NCBI GenBank assembly: GCA_904066235.2
Contig: CAJFCV020000006.1
Span: 9,052,001-9,116,000, forward strand
DNA: 64,000 nucleotides
Direction of reading: 5' to 3'
Source of the DNA: Bursaphelenchus xylophilus
Taxonomy: Eukaryota; Nematoda; Chromadorea; Rhabditida; Aphelenchoididae
Positions 21,734 through 32,230 of the stretch are shown here, in pieces (position 1 is the first letter of the stretch; every line of letters starts with the position of its first letter). The notes beneath the pieces are model-generated. The model saw only the letters and a list, made by a program, of their open reading frames with translations, did no database searches and was not told the origin of the DNA. Both the position numbers and the translations under genes were made by a program.

Positions 21734-23659
21734 CTATGGGTTCGTTCCATATCCGATAACTCCCAAACCGGGCACCTCAATGGGCTTGTAGCCACCTTGG
21801 AATTGGTTCAAGATGGTGCCCATGGCAACGGCACGAGATGGGTCGCTAACTCCGATGGGGAGTTGCTGAGGGATCGCTGGAGGGGCCGTTGGGAATCCGG
21901 CTGGTGGAGGGAAGGTGGGCAAGGTTGGTAGGCCTCCGGCACCAGCTCCGCCAAGGCCAGGCAATGGCGAGAAGCCGGGGAATGGAGCTGGCGTTACTCC
22001 GGCGCCTGGCAGCGATGGAAGAGAAGGAAGAGAGGGTGGCTGCTGAGGAGCAACTTGGCTAACTTGGTTGGCCACCTGACCGGCAGCTTGTCCGGCTTGT
22101 CCAGCGGCCTGCTCCGCGGTTTGGCCGGCCTGAGAAACAGCTTGGCCGGCAGCTTGTCCGGCGGCCTGGCTAGCATCAACTCCAGTGCCGACGGCTTGAG
22201 CATCAGCACCAGTTACAGTTGGAGCGGCGAAGGCGCGACCGCCAGTTGGTGTGGCAAAAGCTGGGGCAGGCTGGACTGGAGCCTGGAAACCGCCAAAGGC
22301 TGGTTGAGCGGCTGGAACGGGAGCGGCGGCTGGGGCTGGAGTTATAGCCGAGAAGCCGGGGAATGTGAAGGGAGCGAAGGTTGGGAAGGTGTGAGGAGGA
22401 AGAGTTGGGAAGGTAGGGAAGGTGTGGGTTGGGAGAGTGGGGAACAGGGTCGAGACGGCAGGTGGCGCTTGAGTGGCGGAGGCTTGTTGTTGAGCGACTT
22501 GTTGGTTGTACTCAGCCAGCTTTCTTTGGTACTCTTCTTGAGCTCGTTGGTATTCGATTTGAGCTTGCTGTTGTTGAGCGGGGTCTACGGCTTGTTGTTG
22601 CTGTTGTTGTTGTGGTTGTTGCTGCTGTTGCTGCTGCACTTGTGGTTGTTGCTGCTGTTGCTGAGGTTGTTGGGCCTGAGTGTCGGGAGTTGGGACTTGT
22701 TGTGGCTGATGCTGTGGAGCCAGGGAGGCTTCAGAGTTGACGGCATTGTCAATTTGCTCGGTTGGAGCGGCATTCTGCTTGTTCTTCTTGTGTTTGCCCT
22801 CCTTTTTCTTCTGATTTTTCTCGGCTGGAGTGCCGCTTCCGGCGAGGACTTTCAAAACTTCATTGGGTACTTCGTTTTCAACTAAATTTGTGTTAATTTA
22901 TCTCTCTGCATGTTCACTTACATTCAACCTCTGGCTCTGGAGGGTCGGGCAGACAATTCATTCGGCGGACGGTGACTTCGTAGCTAACCTTCTGAGATCC
23001 ACTGGACTTGACAATTTTACGGACATTGGCGATGACATCAAATGAGATTTGACGGCCATTTCTAACAACTTCACCCCCGGTAATGGCTTCTCCAGGTCCG
23101 ACGTTGGTGGTTCCGACCTCTTGCGAGAACTTGAGGGCATCGTATGTGCAGCATTGCAGGATCAGACTGAAACGCAAACCATTTTATTATTAAATATTTT
23201 ACTTTTTAAAGTTTAAAAATCAAAGCTTCTAAGTCACCATTTCAGCCCATAAAATAGGATTCTTTGGTTCAATTTATATCATACTACTTACGGTTGTCTT
23301 GGATGGTCGATGTATTCGATTCCACCGACAAATTGGTTCTTTCTTGGGCAAGACAGCTCGTTAAAGCTTCCGGTACAGTTGGCCACCAACTTAGGAGCTC
23401 CTTGATGTCTGTATCTCTTCAGAGTCCGATCTCCCTCTCTGAAGAATCCATCAGACTGCCCGTTGACGTCCGTCAAGAACTCGCTGTCCTCGACCAGTGG
23501 CTCTTCAGCAGCAGCCACACAAGACGGCTGGGCACAGCCGAGAACTGGAGCTCCGCTGGGAAGGACTTCGAAACTGTAGGGCACTCCGGTTTTACCACAG
23601 TACGAGGCAGTGGTAAGACCGACTGTAAGTGAAAGGAGGACGGCTACTGTTAACCGCAT
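21734..23659 (-). CDS. Hedgehog-related Wart-type secreted protein, no Hint domain
   Basis: Three exons in coding order: 23659-23292, 23166-22922, 22881-21734 (1761 nt, 586 aa). There is a signal peptide (about 1-18). A cysteine-rich N-terminal domain follows, with YCGKTGVPYSFEVLPSG, PVLGCAQPSC, a CC pair, GGEV and RRMNCLPDP. This pattern I associate with the Wart/Qua ectodomains of the nematode hedgehog-related Warthog and Quahog proteins. The rest is low complexity: a Lys-rich patch, a poly-Gln/Pro run, FPTLP/HTFPTF repeats, an Ala/Gln helical repeat (QAAGQAAGQA) and a Gly/Pro-rich end (PGLGVIGYGTNP). No Hint autoprocessing domain is found, so it would not undergo cholesterol-type cleavage. 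A role in cuticle or extracellular matrix is plausible. Large open frames on the opposite strand here are artefacts of this repetitive composition. Confidence 0.75.
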
Positions 23660-25548
23660 ATCTGGAAAGAAGGAAGTGTAAGTTTGAGCACGTTAAAAAT
23701 CGTTAAAATTTCTTTAAATAGTAACGCAATCAACGGGAATCAGAGTAGTAAAAAAGTAGGGGAAATGCCGTCAAATAAGTAGTGAAATCTGGGTTTAGAT
23801 TGAAGATTTAAGAGCTAAGATAAATATATTTTTTCGCTGACGGCTCTACGATAGCTTTTACAGGCTCAGAAAGAGTTCTTATTACATCAATCAACATAGG
23901 TTTTCTCCATTGCACTTGTAAAATGGGAAATGAAAAGTTATGTTATCCAGAGGTTCCAAAGGTTAATCGACCACAACGAAGTTCTAAGTCATAATCGTCC
24001 ATACCATGCTGTAACAATCCCCATCAAGATCAATAAATCCCTTCCTCGCCTTCATCCCATCCCCATTCCTCCCTCACATTGACCCGTGAAGATGGATCAA
24101 TGCAAATACCCAAACTCTCCCCAAGGCGCTGCAAAACTTTTCACAAACAACCCGAATGTGAGTGAAATGGGCGTTAGGATCCGCCTTTAGAATGAATGCC
24201 CTCCGGCAGTGATCGGCATGAAGAATCAAAATCTTTTCCTTCAAGAAAGCGAAAGCGACATCGCCTTCTGGATTCCGCACAAAACTGGCTCCGGGAACTG
24301 GAATCAGCGGGTTCCCTTCGAGATTCGAGACGCGAAAAGACCTCAGGCTTAATGAGTAATGGAGAAACGAGGGCTGTTTGCGAGGATTCGGAAGGCATTT
24401 GAGCGGATTGTCGGAATAAATTTGGTTGAAACAAGGTGCTCTTTAAAGAATCAAACATTACTTTCGAAAAAACAACGGAAACTTGAGGTAAAATACGTGG
24501 TCGAATTCTCCCGACAACGACTCAAAAAGGTGGCAATTAATGGATATGGTCTCGTTTTGTCATCATTTTCCCCTAAACTCAGCCAAAATGCCTATAAATC
24601 TTTGGAAATCAGTTCAAATGTCATCCCCCATCCGTAATAAAGGAACCGCGAAATACAAAGGTTTTGCTGCCCTTCTTTCCCCCAAAAAATCGCCATCTAT
24701 TATTTGGAAACACCCTTATAACCCACATATAATAAACTACGAAAGTGAAACGCCGGGGTTCCCTTCCTTTACCCGTGAATTCATTCTTTTTTTCTCTCTG
24801 CTGACCCAAATCCGATTGTGATGCGCATGAGGTAAATAATTCTGGAATTTGCCCGGAGTAGGTGGATCGTGCCGCAGGGGCTTAGAGGCAATGCGAAGTA
24901 TGTAAAAAGCATTTCATTTTGAATAAATTAAGGGAAAATTATTGAAGTGCAACTTGGGGAAATCTTTCATTTTTCATGCCTATTTATACCGTAGGGAGTT
25001 GTGTTGCCAAGCCCGGCGTATTAACGTATTATGTGCAAAACTTAAAAAAATTTGAACGTCACGCTCCAATCACTTTCTTCTTAGCTTTAAAAAAATTTAA
25101 TTGCTGTAATAATCTTGTTACTATCGCCTTCATATTCTTGAAATTTTATACTCTTGCTCTCTCTCTCCGCATATTTACGCAATCAGCACCCAAATGATGT
25201 ATAATAGTAACATCTTCAAGATCTTCTCGCCCCACTTGCGGCTACTATTTACCAAAAACAAGTAATACAAGCAAACAGTGTAGTCGACGAGCGTTTTCGT
25301 AATCTCGATGAGATCCCGAGGGGATTTGCAGCGGCGATCGATCCGAAAGTTTTTAACAAAGAAAAATGGAAGCAGATTTCACGATCGACACGGATTCAAA
25401 GGAAACACATCCATCTGAAGAAAAAATGAAAATGTGACCGGAAGAGGCGATAATGAATGAATTATCACTTTGAACCCGACGGTTTTTCATAACGGACGTT
25501 TAGATTTTTATTCAACAAACATATGTATTAATAAGCAACAAATTCCGA
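23660..25548. other. Intergenic region
   Basis: No supported gene. A GC-richer patch at 24180-24340 has open frames on both strands but no splice or family evidence. Confidence 0.45.
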
Positions 25549-27363
25549 TCACTTGAACCTCGGCACAAGTTTCACGGTAAAGTCTTTGATATGTGCCGTA
25601 ATGGCATGATGTCTCGAGATGTCCGGCAACTCCGCTCCAGGCAATATGTGATAGCGATGAGTGAGATTGGCCACGAACAAGAAGAGCTCCATCCTGGCCA
25701 TATTCTCCCCCAAACATTGTCTCTTTCCAATCGAAAACGGAATTAATTCTTTTACCTTCTGAACCTTCCCTTCCGAATCCAGAAAACGGGTGGGATCGAA
25801 TTTGAAAGGCTCGGGAAATATCTGAAAGTAATAGGTAATAATTATGAAGATATCTTGCCTTTTCATCATACAACAGACAAGATATAAGTGGAGTAATTGA
25901 TTGCGCTTTCTTTAGATGGTAGCCTTCAAAATTGACATCCTCGGTTGTGGCGTGGATGACATTGCTTGGAACCAAATTGGCCAATCTTTGAGTCTCCTGA
26001 AACAATAAGGGGTTACTGTATAAAGTAAAGGTGCTGCTACTTACATGGCAAACCGCCTGAACATAATTCAATTCAGCTCTATCAGCAATAGTAATCATCC
26101 TTTCGTTTCCAATCACCCGATCCAGTTCTTCGTGGATTTTCTTTTGAAGCTCTGGATTTAGAACCAAATAAGCGATGCCCCAACCAAGTGTATTACTAGT
26201 GGTCTCTTGTCCAGCTACCCAAATATCAAAGCAGAAAACGTTAAGCTGCTCCAATGAGAAGTAATGTGGCTCGTTTAGCCGATCCAATCTTGCCTTCTCT
26301 TTCAAGAAAGCAGCTACAAGATCGTTGGCTTCCAGAGTCTCCATGTCTTCGTTTTCCAGCTCCTTCATATGCTCTTTGATTCTTTGGACGAAAAAGTCCA
26401 GCATGTGATAGCCCAGACGTTGGCAAAGTTTGATATACCTTCCGACGATGGGGACATTTTGGTAGAATTTGGGATGGAAGCGAGAGAACATGACAATTGG
26501 AAGGCCCATGGTTCGAAGGAACATTTGAGCACGTTGTTTTAGGTCCTGGAACAGAAATGTTTTTTTTTGTTGAAGAAGACCTTCTTGTTAGTCAATTAAA
26601 CCTATGAGGCCTAAATAATACTTCCAAAAAGGCCAGCCTTGGCCCAACTAACACTATAAGAAAAAAACATGGGGTCTAGCCGCAATTCAGAAAAGAAAGC
26701 CCACCTCAAACTCCTGGATATTCTCCTTGGTGTATCTGTATCCAAAAAGAACCGAATTGATGACAGAACCAATCGCTCTGTCGATTTCACAAGTGATTGG
26801 AATTTCCTTTGCACCACTTGTCCTCTCCTCTTCCAAGTTTGCCAACAAACTCTCACACTCTTCCAGAATCCTCCTCTCCATCAAATCCTTTCCCAGCCCA
26901 AAATCTCTCAACACATGTAGTGCAAATCTACGTTGCGTTTTCCACAACGGACCGTACACATGGATAAGGCCTTTGAAGTATCCTCTCGTGAATTCATGGA
27001 GCTCTCTGTCCGGCGGGCGATCTTCAAATTTTTCTCCTTGTTTTTGGAAATATTCCACCATCAAATCATAGCTGCATACCCCAATTACCGGCCGATCTCC
27101 CAACCAGAAGGTGAAAATATCTCCGTATTCTTTTCTCCAGGCAATGTACGCGGCTTCGGTGGATTGAAATTTCTTGAATTGGAGGGAATTACCTATAAAA
27201 ATATGTTTTTTAACTTGATTTTAAAAACGATGACTGTATAAAATTTTATTGTCGTACCAACAAATGGCAATGGAACAGGTCCTGGAGGGAGATTTCTTCT
27301 CTTCCACCATAAATGATAAGTCCAAAATGCAATAAACAGCAGTGTTACCAGGAAAGTAAACAT
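25549..27363 (-). CDS. Cytochrome P450, CYP33-like (gene B)
   Basis: Exons in coding order: 27363-27258, 27192-26705, 26545-26045, 25996-25859, 25821-25549, giving 501 residues with exon lengths identical to genes A, C and E. The anchor MFTFLVTLLFIAFWTYHLWW and hinge RRNLPPGPVPLP are present. Motifs are AGQETTSN (I-helix, from 309), ETQR (K-helix, 366-369) and FSIGKRQCLGEN (haem loop, Cys447), all intact. Intron 4 starts with GC instead of GT (AAAAG|GCAAGATATC) and ends TTTCAG; without it the frame closes early. It is the 3'-most member of the tandem array and should be a functional ER monooxygenase. Confidence 0.92.
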
Positions 27364-27423
27364 TTCCCAAGAACAAAGTGGAATAAATAAAATGAAGCAC
27401 AACGTTTGGGAAACCAAATGGAC

Positions 27424-27432
27424 TTTTATATA
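27424..27432 (-). promoter_or_regulatory. TATA box of P450 gene B
   Basis: TATATAAAA on the minus strand, about 61 bp before the ATG. Genes C and D carry a similar box at the same distance, followed upstream by related GTTRCGCA-type sequence. Confidence 0.6.
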
Positions 27433-27655
27433 CCCTTTCTGATAGCGTTGCGCATCGATCACACACAACGTACACTGCCCACGCGGGAAGCACACATTTG
27501 CAAGGCTCCGAAATTACATTCAGCGGGTTGTTTTCATGATTTTATCGCGAGCCGAGGTTAAAAAACAGTTCCTTAGAGTTTATGACCATATGTTTTGTTG
27601 TTTCGAAGATAAAATAATATAAGATTTCTAGCGTAAGGAGTTGAAAGAAATGTAA

Positions 27656-30467
27656 TTACCGATCTCTCGGCACGATCTTTACATTAAAGTCTTTGATATG
27701 GACTGTAATAGCATGATGTCTTGTGGTATCCGGCAACTCCGCTCCAGGCAATATGTGATAGTGATGAGTGAGGTTGGCCAAGAACAAGAAGAGCTCCATC
27801 CTGGCCAGATTCTCCCCCAAGCATTGTCTTTTCCCAATCGAGAACGGAATTAATTCTTTTACCTTCTGAATCTTCCCTTCTGAATCCAGAAAACGGGTGG
27901 GATCGAATTTGTAGGGTTCGGGGAATATCTGAAAAAATATAATTTGAGTTGGACGTTTACGTAACTCAATTCAAATCTCAAAAGTAGCGGTTAAAAAGAT
28001 CATAAGTTCAGCTCTGGCCCTATTTCTTTTTTTTTTCCTTTTTTTATCCTTTTCGACGAATGTATCAACACGTTTACAGGGATTTTTCAAGGCCGAAACA
28101 TTGGGGAAACGGATAACGGCCTTTCAACTTTGTGTCAAGAAAGTCATTCTCATCTTCTGGTTAGGGTAACAAGCCTTCTCTGACTATCTGAGGGCCGTTT
28201 TGCTGTCTTTTCTCTTCAGACAACACAAACTAGAGATAAATAAATAAAGAATGAGACATCGTCAGAGAAAAAGAGTTTGCAAGTTACCCCAGACGAAGAT
28301 GTATGCCGAAAAGACTGATAGGATCGGAAAAATGTGGTTTCTTTGGCTTCCTCGTGAACTGTCCTCACTTGGAACGCCCAACTCATGCAATGCCAAGTGT
28401 CTGTAATGCCAAGTGTCTGCAATGCCAAGTGCCTGCAATGCCAAGTGCCTGCAATGCGAAGTGCCTGCAATGCCAAGTGTCTGCAATGCCACGTGTCTGT
28501 AATATATTGACGCCGCCGGATGCTCAAAGCCTGATGGATTTCTTTCTAATGTCTACCCTATCATATCAGATCCCGATGACCTGAATGAAGCTGGTGGAGT
28601 AAGACCGGGGCTGCCTGCCTGGTCGTATGACCCTCAGCGGAAGGGAAGAAGCGGGAGGCAACCAGCTTCAGGGGCAGCTGCTGTATGGCTGGTTGCGACT
28701 TGAAGATTTTTGGAATGGCCGAGCCTCCGGGTTCGGCCTGATAAGATTTCTAGAAGGGATATGGGGTGTGGTGGATTTGCCTTAGAGAGCGCACAGAATG
28801 AGAGGTGGGTGGAGAAAAAGAAAGACAAAGTTATCCCAGTCGAAACTTTCTTATTTTATAGAGACCACGACAAATGAGAGATCGTTACAGAAGAAGAAAT
28901 TCAGTGCTACCTCAGACGAAAAAGGTATCGTTTGTAATTTCATATAGTCGAACCCTTGACAACTCACTTTTTCGTCGTACAGTATACAAGACATCAAAGG
29001 AGTAATTGCTTGGCCTTTCGAAAGATTATATCCTTCAAAGTTGACATCTTCGGCTGTAGCATGAATGACGTTGGTTGGAAGCAAATTGGCAATTCTTTGG
29101 GTCTCCTGAAACAATAGCCAACTGTCGTGAAATAGAAAAACGATTAAAGGGAAAAAGAGGCTACATTTTTGAATGATTTATAACCTACATGGCAAACGGC
29201 TTGAACATAGTTTAAATTGGCCCTATCAGCAATAGTAATCAGCCTTTGGTTTCCGATCACTCGATCCAATTCTTCGTGGATTTTCTTCTGAATTTCTGGA
29301 TTTAGAACCAAATAAGCCAATCCCCAGCCAATGGTATTGCTGGTAGTCTCTTGTCCAGCTACCCAAATATCAAAACAGAATCCGTTCAGCTGTTCTAATG
29401 TGAAGTAATGAGGTTCATTCAGTCGATCAAGTCTGGCTTTTTCTTTCAAAAAAGCGGCCACAAGATCGTTGGCCTCAAAAGTTTCCATGTCCTCATTCTC
29501 CAGCTCTTTCATGTGATCTTTGATTCGTTGGATAAAAAAGTCCATAAGATGATACCCCAATTTTTGACAGAGTTTCATATAACGCCCGACAACCGGGACC
29601 TTCTCGTACAATTTTGGGCGGAGCCGAGCGAACATGACAACAGGGAAACCAAGGGTTTGGAGGTATGCTAGAGATCGCTTCTTTAGGTCCTAAAAAATAA
29701 CTGATGCGACAATTTGACAATTAAGAATTTAGACTTGAAATATCTATGCTACAAATGATTCCATAATTTAATGGAAAAAAGTAAAAATATGGCTTTATCT
29801 TACCTCAAACTCCTCGATATTCTCCTTGTTGTATCTGTATCCGAAAAGAACCGAGTTGATGACAGATCCGATCCTTCTGTCCACTTCAGCAGTGATTGCA
29901 ACTTCTTTTGCACCCCTCGTTCTTTCTTCTTCCAAGTTTTCCAACAAACTCTCACATTCTTCGAGCACTCTCCTCTCCATCAAATCCTTTCCAAGCCCAA
30001 AATCCCTCATTACATGTAGGGCAAATCTCCGTTGACTCTTCCACAACGGACCACTGATAAGAATGATCCCTTTAAAGAAACCTCTAGCGTAAATCAGCAG
30101 CTCCTCATCATCGGGACGGTCGGCAAACTTGTCCCCTTGTTTTTGGAAATATTCCACCATCAAGTCATAGTTGCAGACCCCGATTACTGGGCGATCGCCC
30201 ATCCAGAAAGTGAAGACATCTCCGTACTCTTTTCTCCAGGCAATGTAGGCGTCTTCGGTTGATTGAAATTGTTTGAATTGAAGGGAATTCCCTATAAAAA
30301 TATGTTTTTCATTGACTTAACCTTCAAAAGATCCCTAAAGCGCGACTCTTCATTTTCTTACCCAAAAATGGCAATGGCACAGGTCCTGGTGGGAGATTCC
30401 TTCGTTTCCACCATAAATGATAAGTCCAAAATCCAATAAACAGCAGTGTTAAAAGAATGGCTAGCAT
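27656..30467 (-). CDS. Cytochrome P450, CYP33-like (gene C)
   Basis: Exons in coding order: 30467-30362, 30291-29804, 29689-29189, 29105-28968, 27928-27656, giving 501 residues. The anchor begins MLAILLTLLFIGFW. Motifs AGQETTSN, ETQR and FSIGKRQCLGEN (Cys447) are intact. It is closest in sequence to gene B and to the relic D. Intron 4 is expanded to 1,039 bp and contains a 15 bp minisatellite plus sequence shared with the relic's flank. Because the last exon lies beyond this long intron, gene finders may miss it or treat it as separate. All splice sites look canonical. Confidence 0.9.
27929..28967 (-). other. Expanded intron 4 of P450 gene C
   Basis: A 1,039 bp intron where genes A, B and E have 37-39 bp. 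Several blocks recur at 31080-31880 beside relic D: ATGTATGCCGAAAAGACTGATAG at 28300 and 31423 (in part), CTTCAGGGGCAGCTG and GGTTGCGACTTGAA. The expansion therefore predates the duplication that produced C and D. Confidence 0.75.
28387..28505. repeat. 15 bp minisatellite, about 8 copies
   Basis: Unit CTGCAATGCCAAGTG with single-base variants (CTGTAATG, GCGAAG, CCACG). It is confined to the intron of gene C. The paralogous sequence next to relic D lacks it, so it expanded after that duplication. Confidence 0.9.
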
Positions 30468-30522
30468 TCTAAAAGGATGAAAAATAAATGAAGACCCGCA
30501 ACGAATTAGGTGATTAAATCAA

Positions 30523-30530
30523 CTTATAAA
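30523..30530 (-). promoter_or_regulatory. TATA box of P450 gene C
   Basis: TTTATAAG on the minus strand, about 56 bp before the ATG, matching the placement in genes B and D. Confidence 0.5.
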
Positions 30531-30801
30531 CCCTTTTCGTAGTGTTACGCACCTAACACAGCACACTCGCACTGATCGAGCATAAAGCACAATTTTCGTG
30601 GTTTAGCAAAAGATTCTGCATTTTCTTGCTGTTTTCATGACAAAAATTGTATTCTTCTTAAAGTGGGGGATAAGGCCGTTTTTACTCGAAAAAATTCAAA
30701 GGTGAGAGCAAAGTATTTCGACTATTTCAGATTTCTTTATACATTTATAGCGTGAGAACTTGAAAGAAATATTATATTATAAGAAGAAATGCCTGTAATT
30801 A

Positions 30802-31967
30802 TCAATCTCTCGGCACAATTTTCACGTTGAACTGTTTGATATGGGCTGTGATGGCATGATGCCTTGTGGTATCCGGCAACTCCGCTCCAGGCAATATGTG
30901 ATAGCGATGAGTGAGATTAGCCAAGAACAAGAAGAGCTCCATCCTGGCCAGATTTTTACCCAAACATTGTCTTTTCTCAATCGAGAACGGAATTAGTTCT
31001 TTTATCTTCTGAACCTTCCCTTCGGAATCCAGAAAACACGTGGAATCGAACTTGTAGGGGTCGGGGAATATCTGAAAAATATGATCCTAGTTGGAAATTT
31101 ATTTACGTAAATCAATTCAAATCTCAAAAATAGCGGTTAAAAAAGTCATAAGTTCAGGCCTAGCGGTCAAAAAGATTTTCGATCAATGTATCAGCACGTT
31201 CACACGGATTTTTCAAGGTCAAAACATTGCGGAAGCCCGTAATTGTATTTCAACTTTCTTTCAACAAACTCATTCTCATATTCTGATTGGAGTAACAAAT
31301 CTTCTCTGACTATGCGAGGCCGTTGTGTTGTCTTTTCTGTCCAGACAACACAAACTAGAGATAGATAAATGAAAACTGAGATATCGTTAGAGAAACAGAG
31401 TTCAAGAGTTACCCCAGACGAAGATGTATGCCGAAAAGACTGATAGTGTGAAGAAAATGAGCGGTCTTTGGAGTGTCATCTTAAGAGTGTCGTGTGGTCG
31501 GTCCCATTGGTCGAAGAACTGCCCTAAGGAAGGCAGCCGGCTTCAGGGGCAGCTGGCATGTAGCTGGTTGCGACTTGAAAATTTTTGGAATGGTCGATCC
31601 GGGTCGGCCTGATAACGTTTTCGGAGAGGAAAAGGGTAACTTCTTCTGCGTGTTCTATCACTTTGTGTGAGAAAGCACATTTAACGAGAGGTAGGTAGGG
31701 AAAAAAAGAAATCACATTACCCTAGCCGAATCTCCCTAATTTTATGGGGACCACGACAAATGAGAGATCATGAAAGAAAAAAATCAGAACTACCCCGGTC
31801 GAAAAAGTGTGGTGGGATAGCAGGTAGTGTGGGAAAAATGGTTTGGCACAACATTATTGCCTAGTCAAAGTTCTGATAACTCGCTTTCTCGTCATACAGT
31901 AGACAAGACACCAAAGCTGATAGGTCCAAAAGGCAATGAACAGCAGTGTTAAAAGGATGGTCAGCAT
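30802..31967 (-). pseudogene. Internally deleted cytochrome P450 (relic D)
   Basis: A complete promoter and start (31967, MLTILLTLLFIAFWTY) run 53 bp and then join directly, at about 31915, to the last 28 bp of exon 4 (LLYDEK). Exons 2 and 3, most of exon 4 and the rest of exon 1 are missing. The former exon 4 donor reads GCGAGT. After intron-like sequence homologous to intron 4 of gene C, exon 5 survives at 31071-30802. Its haem loop has decayed: FSIEKRQCLGKN, with the conserved Gly changed to Glu. It stops one codon early (TGA at 30802-30804). Translation from the ATG gives only a short fused peptide. This is a dead tandem duplicate. Confidence 0.92.
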
Positions 31968-32025
31968 TATGAAAAGATGAAAAGTAATATGTACAAGATA
32001 GACAACTTTTAGGTAATAGCGTCAA

Positions 32026-32034
32026 CTTATATAA
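32026..32034 (-). promoter_or_regulatory. TATA box retained by relic D
   Basis: TTATATAAG on the minus strand about 60 bp before the relic's ATG. It is equivalent to the boxes of genes B and C, so the relic may still be transcribed. Confidence 0.5.
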
Positions 32035-32230
32035 CCATCCCTAGTGTTATTCACGGAACAAGCCACACGCCACTGATCGCGCACGAAGTATACATTTTTC
32101 GTGGTTTATCAAAACATTCTGCAGTTCCTTGTTTTTGTTGATTGGTTGTATCTTTATTCACCAAAATACAAATATATCAAATTTACAACTCAAATTGTGA
32201 AATATAGATATTTTTAGCATCAAAAAACAT

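Noticed and set aside
22055..22885. 276-codon plus-strand open frame, rich in Leu, Gly and Ser
   Set aside because: It is the antisense of the low-complexity exon of the Wart-type gene. Codon composition mirrors the Gln/Pro/Ala repeats, and there is no start context or family.
28387..28505. Regularly spaced repeats that could suggest a CRISPR-like array
   Set aside because: 15 bp units directly adjoin with no spacers, in a eukaryotic intron; an ordinary minisatellite.
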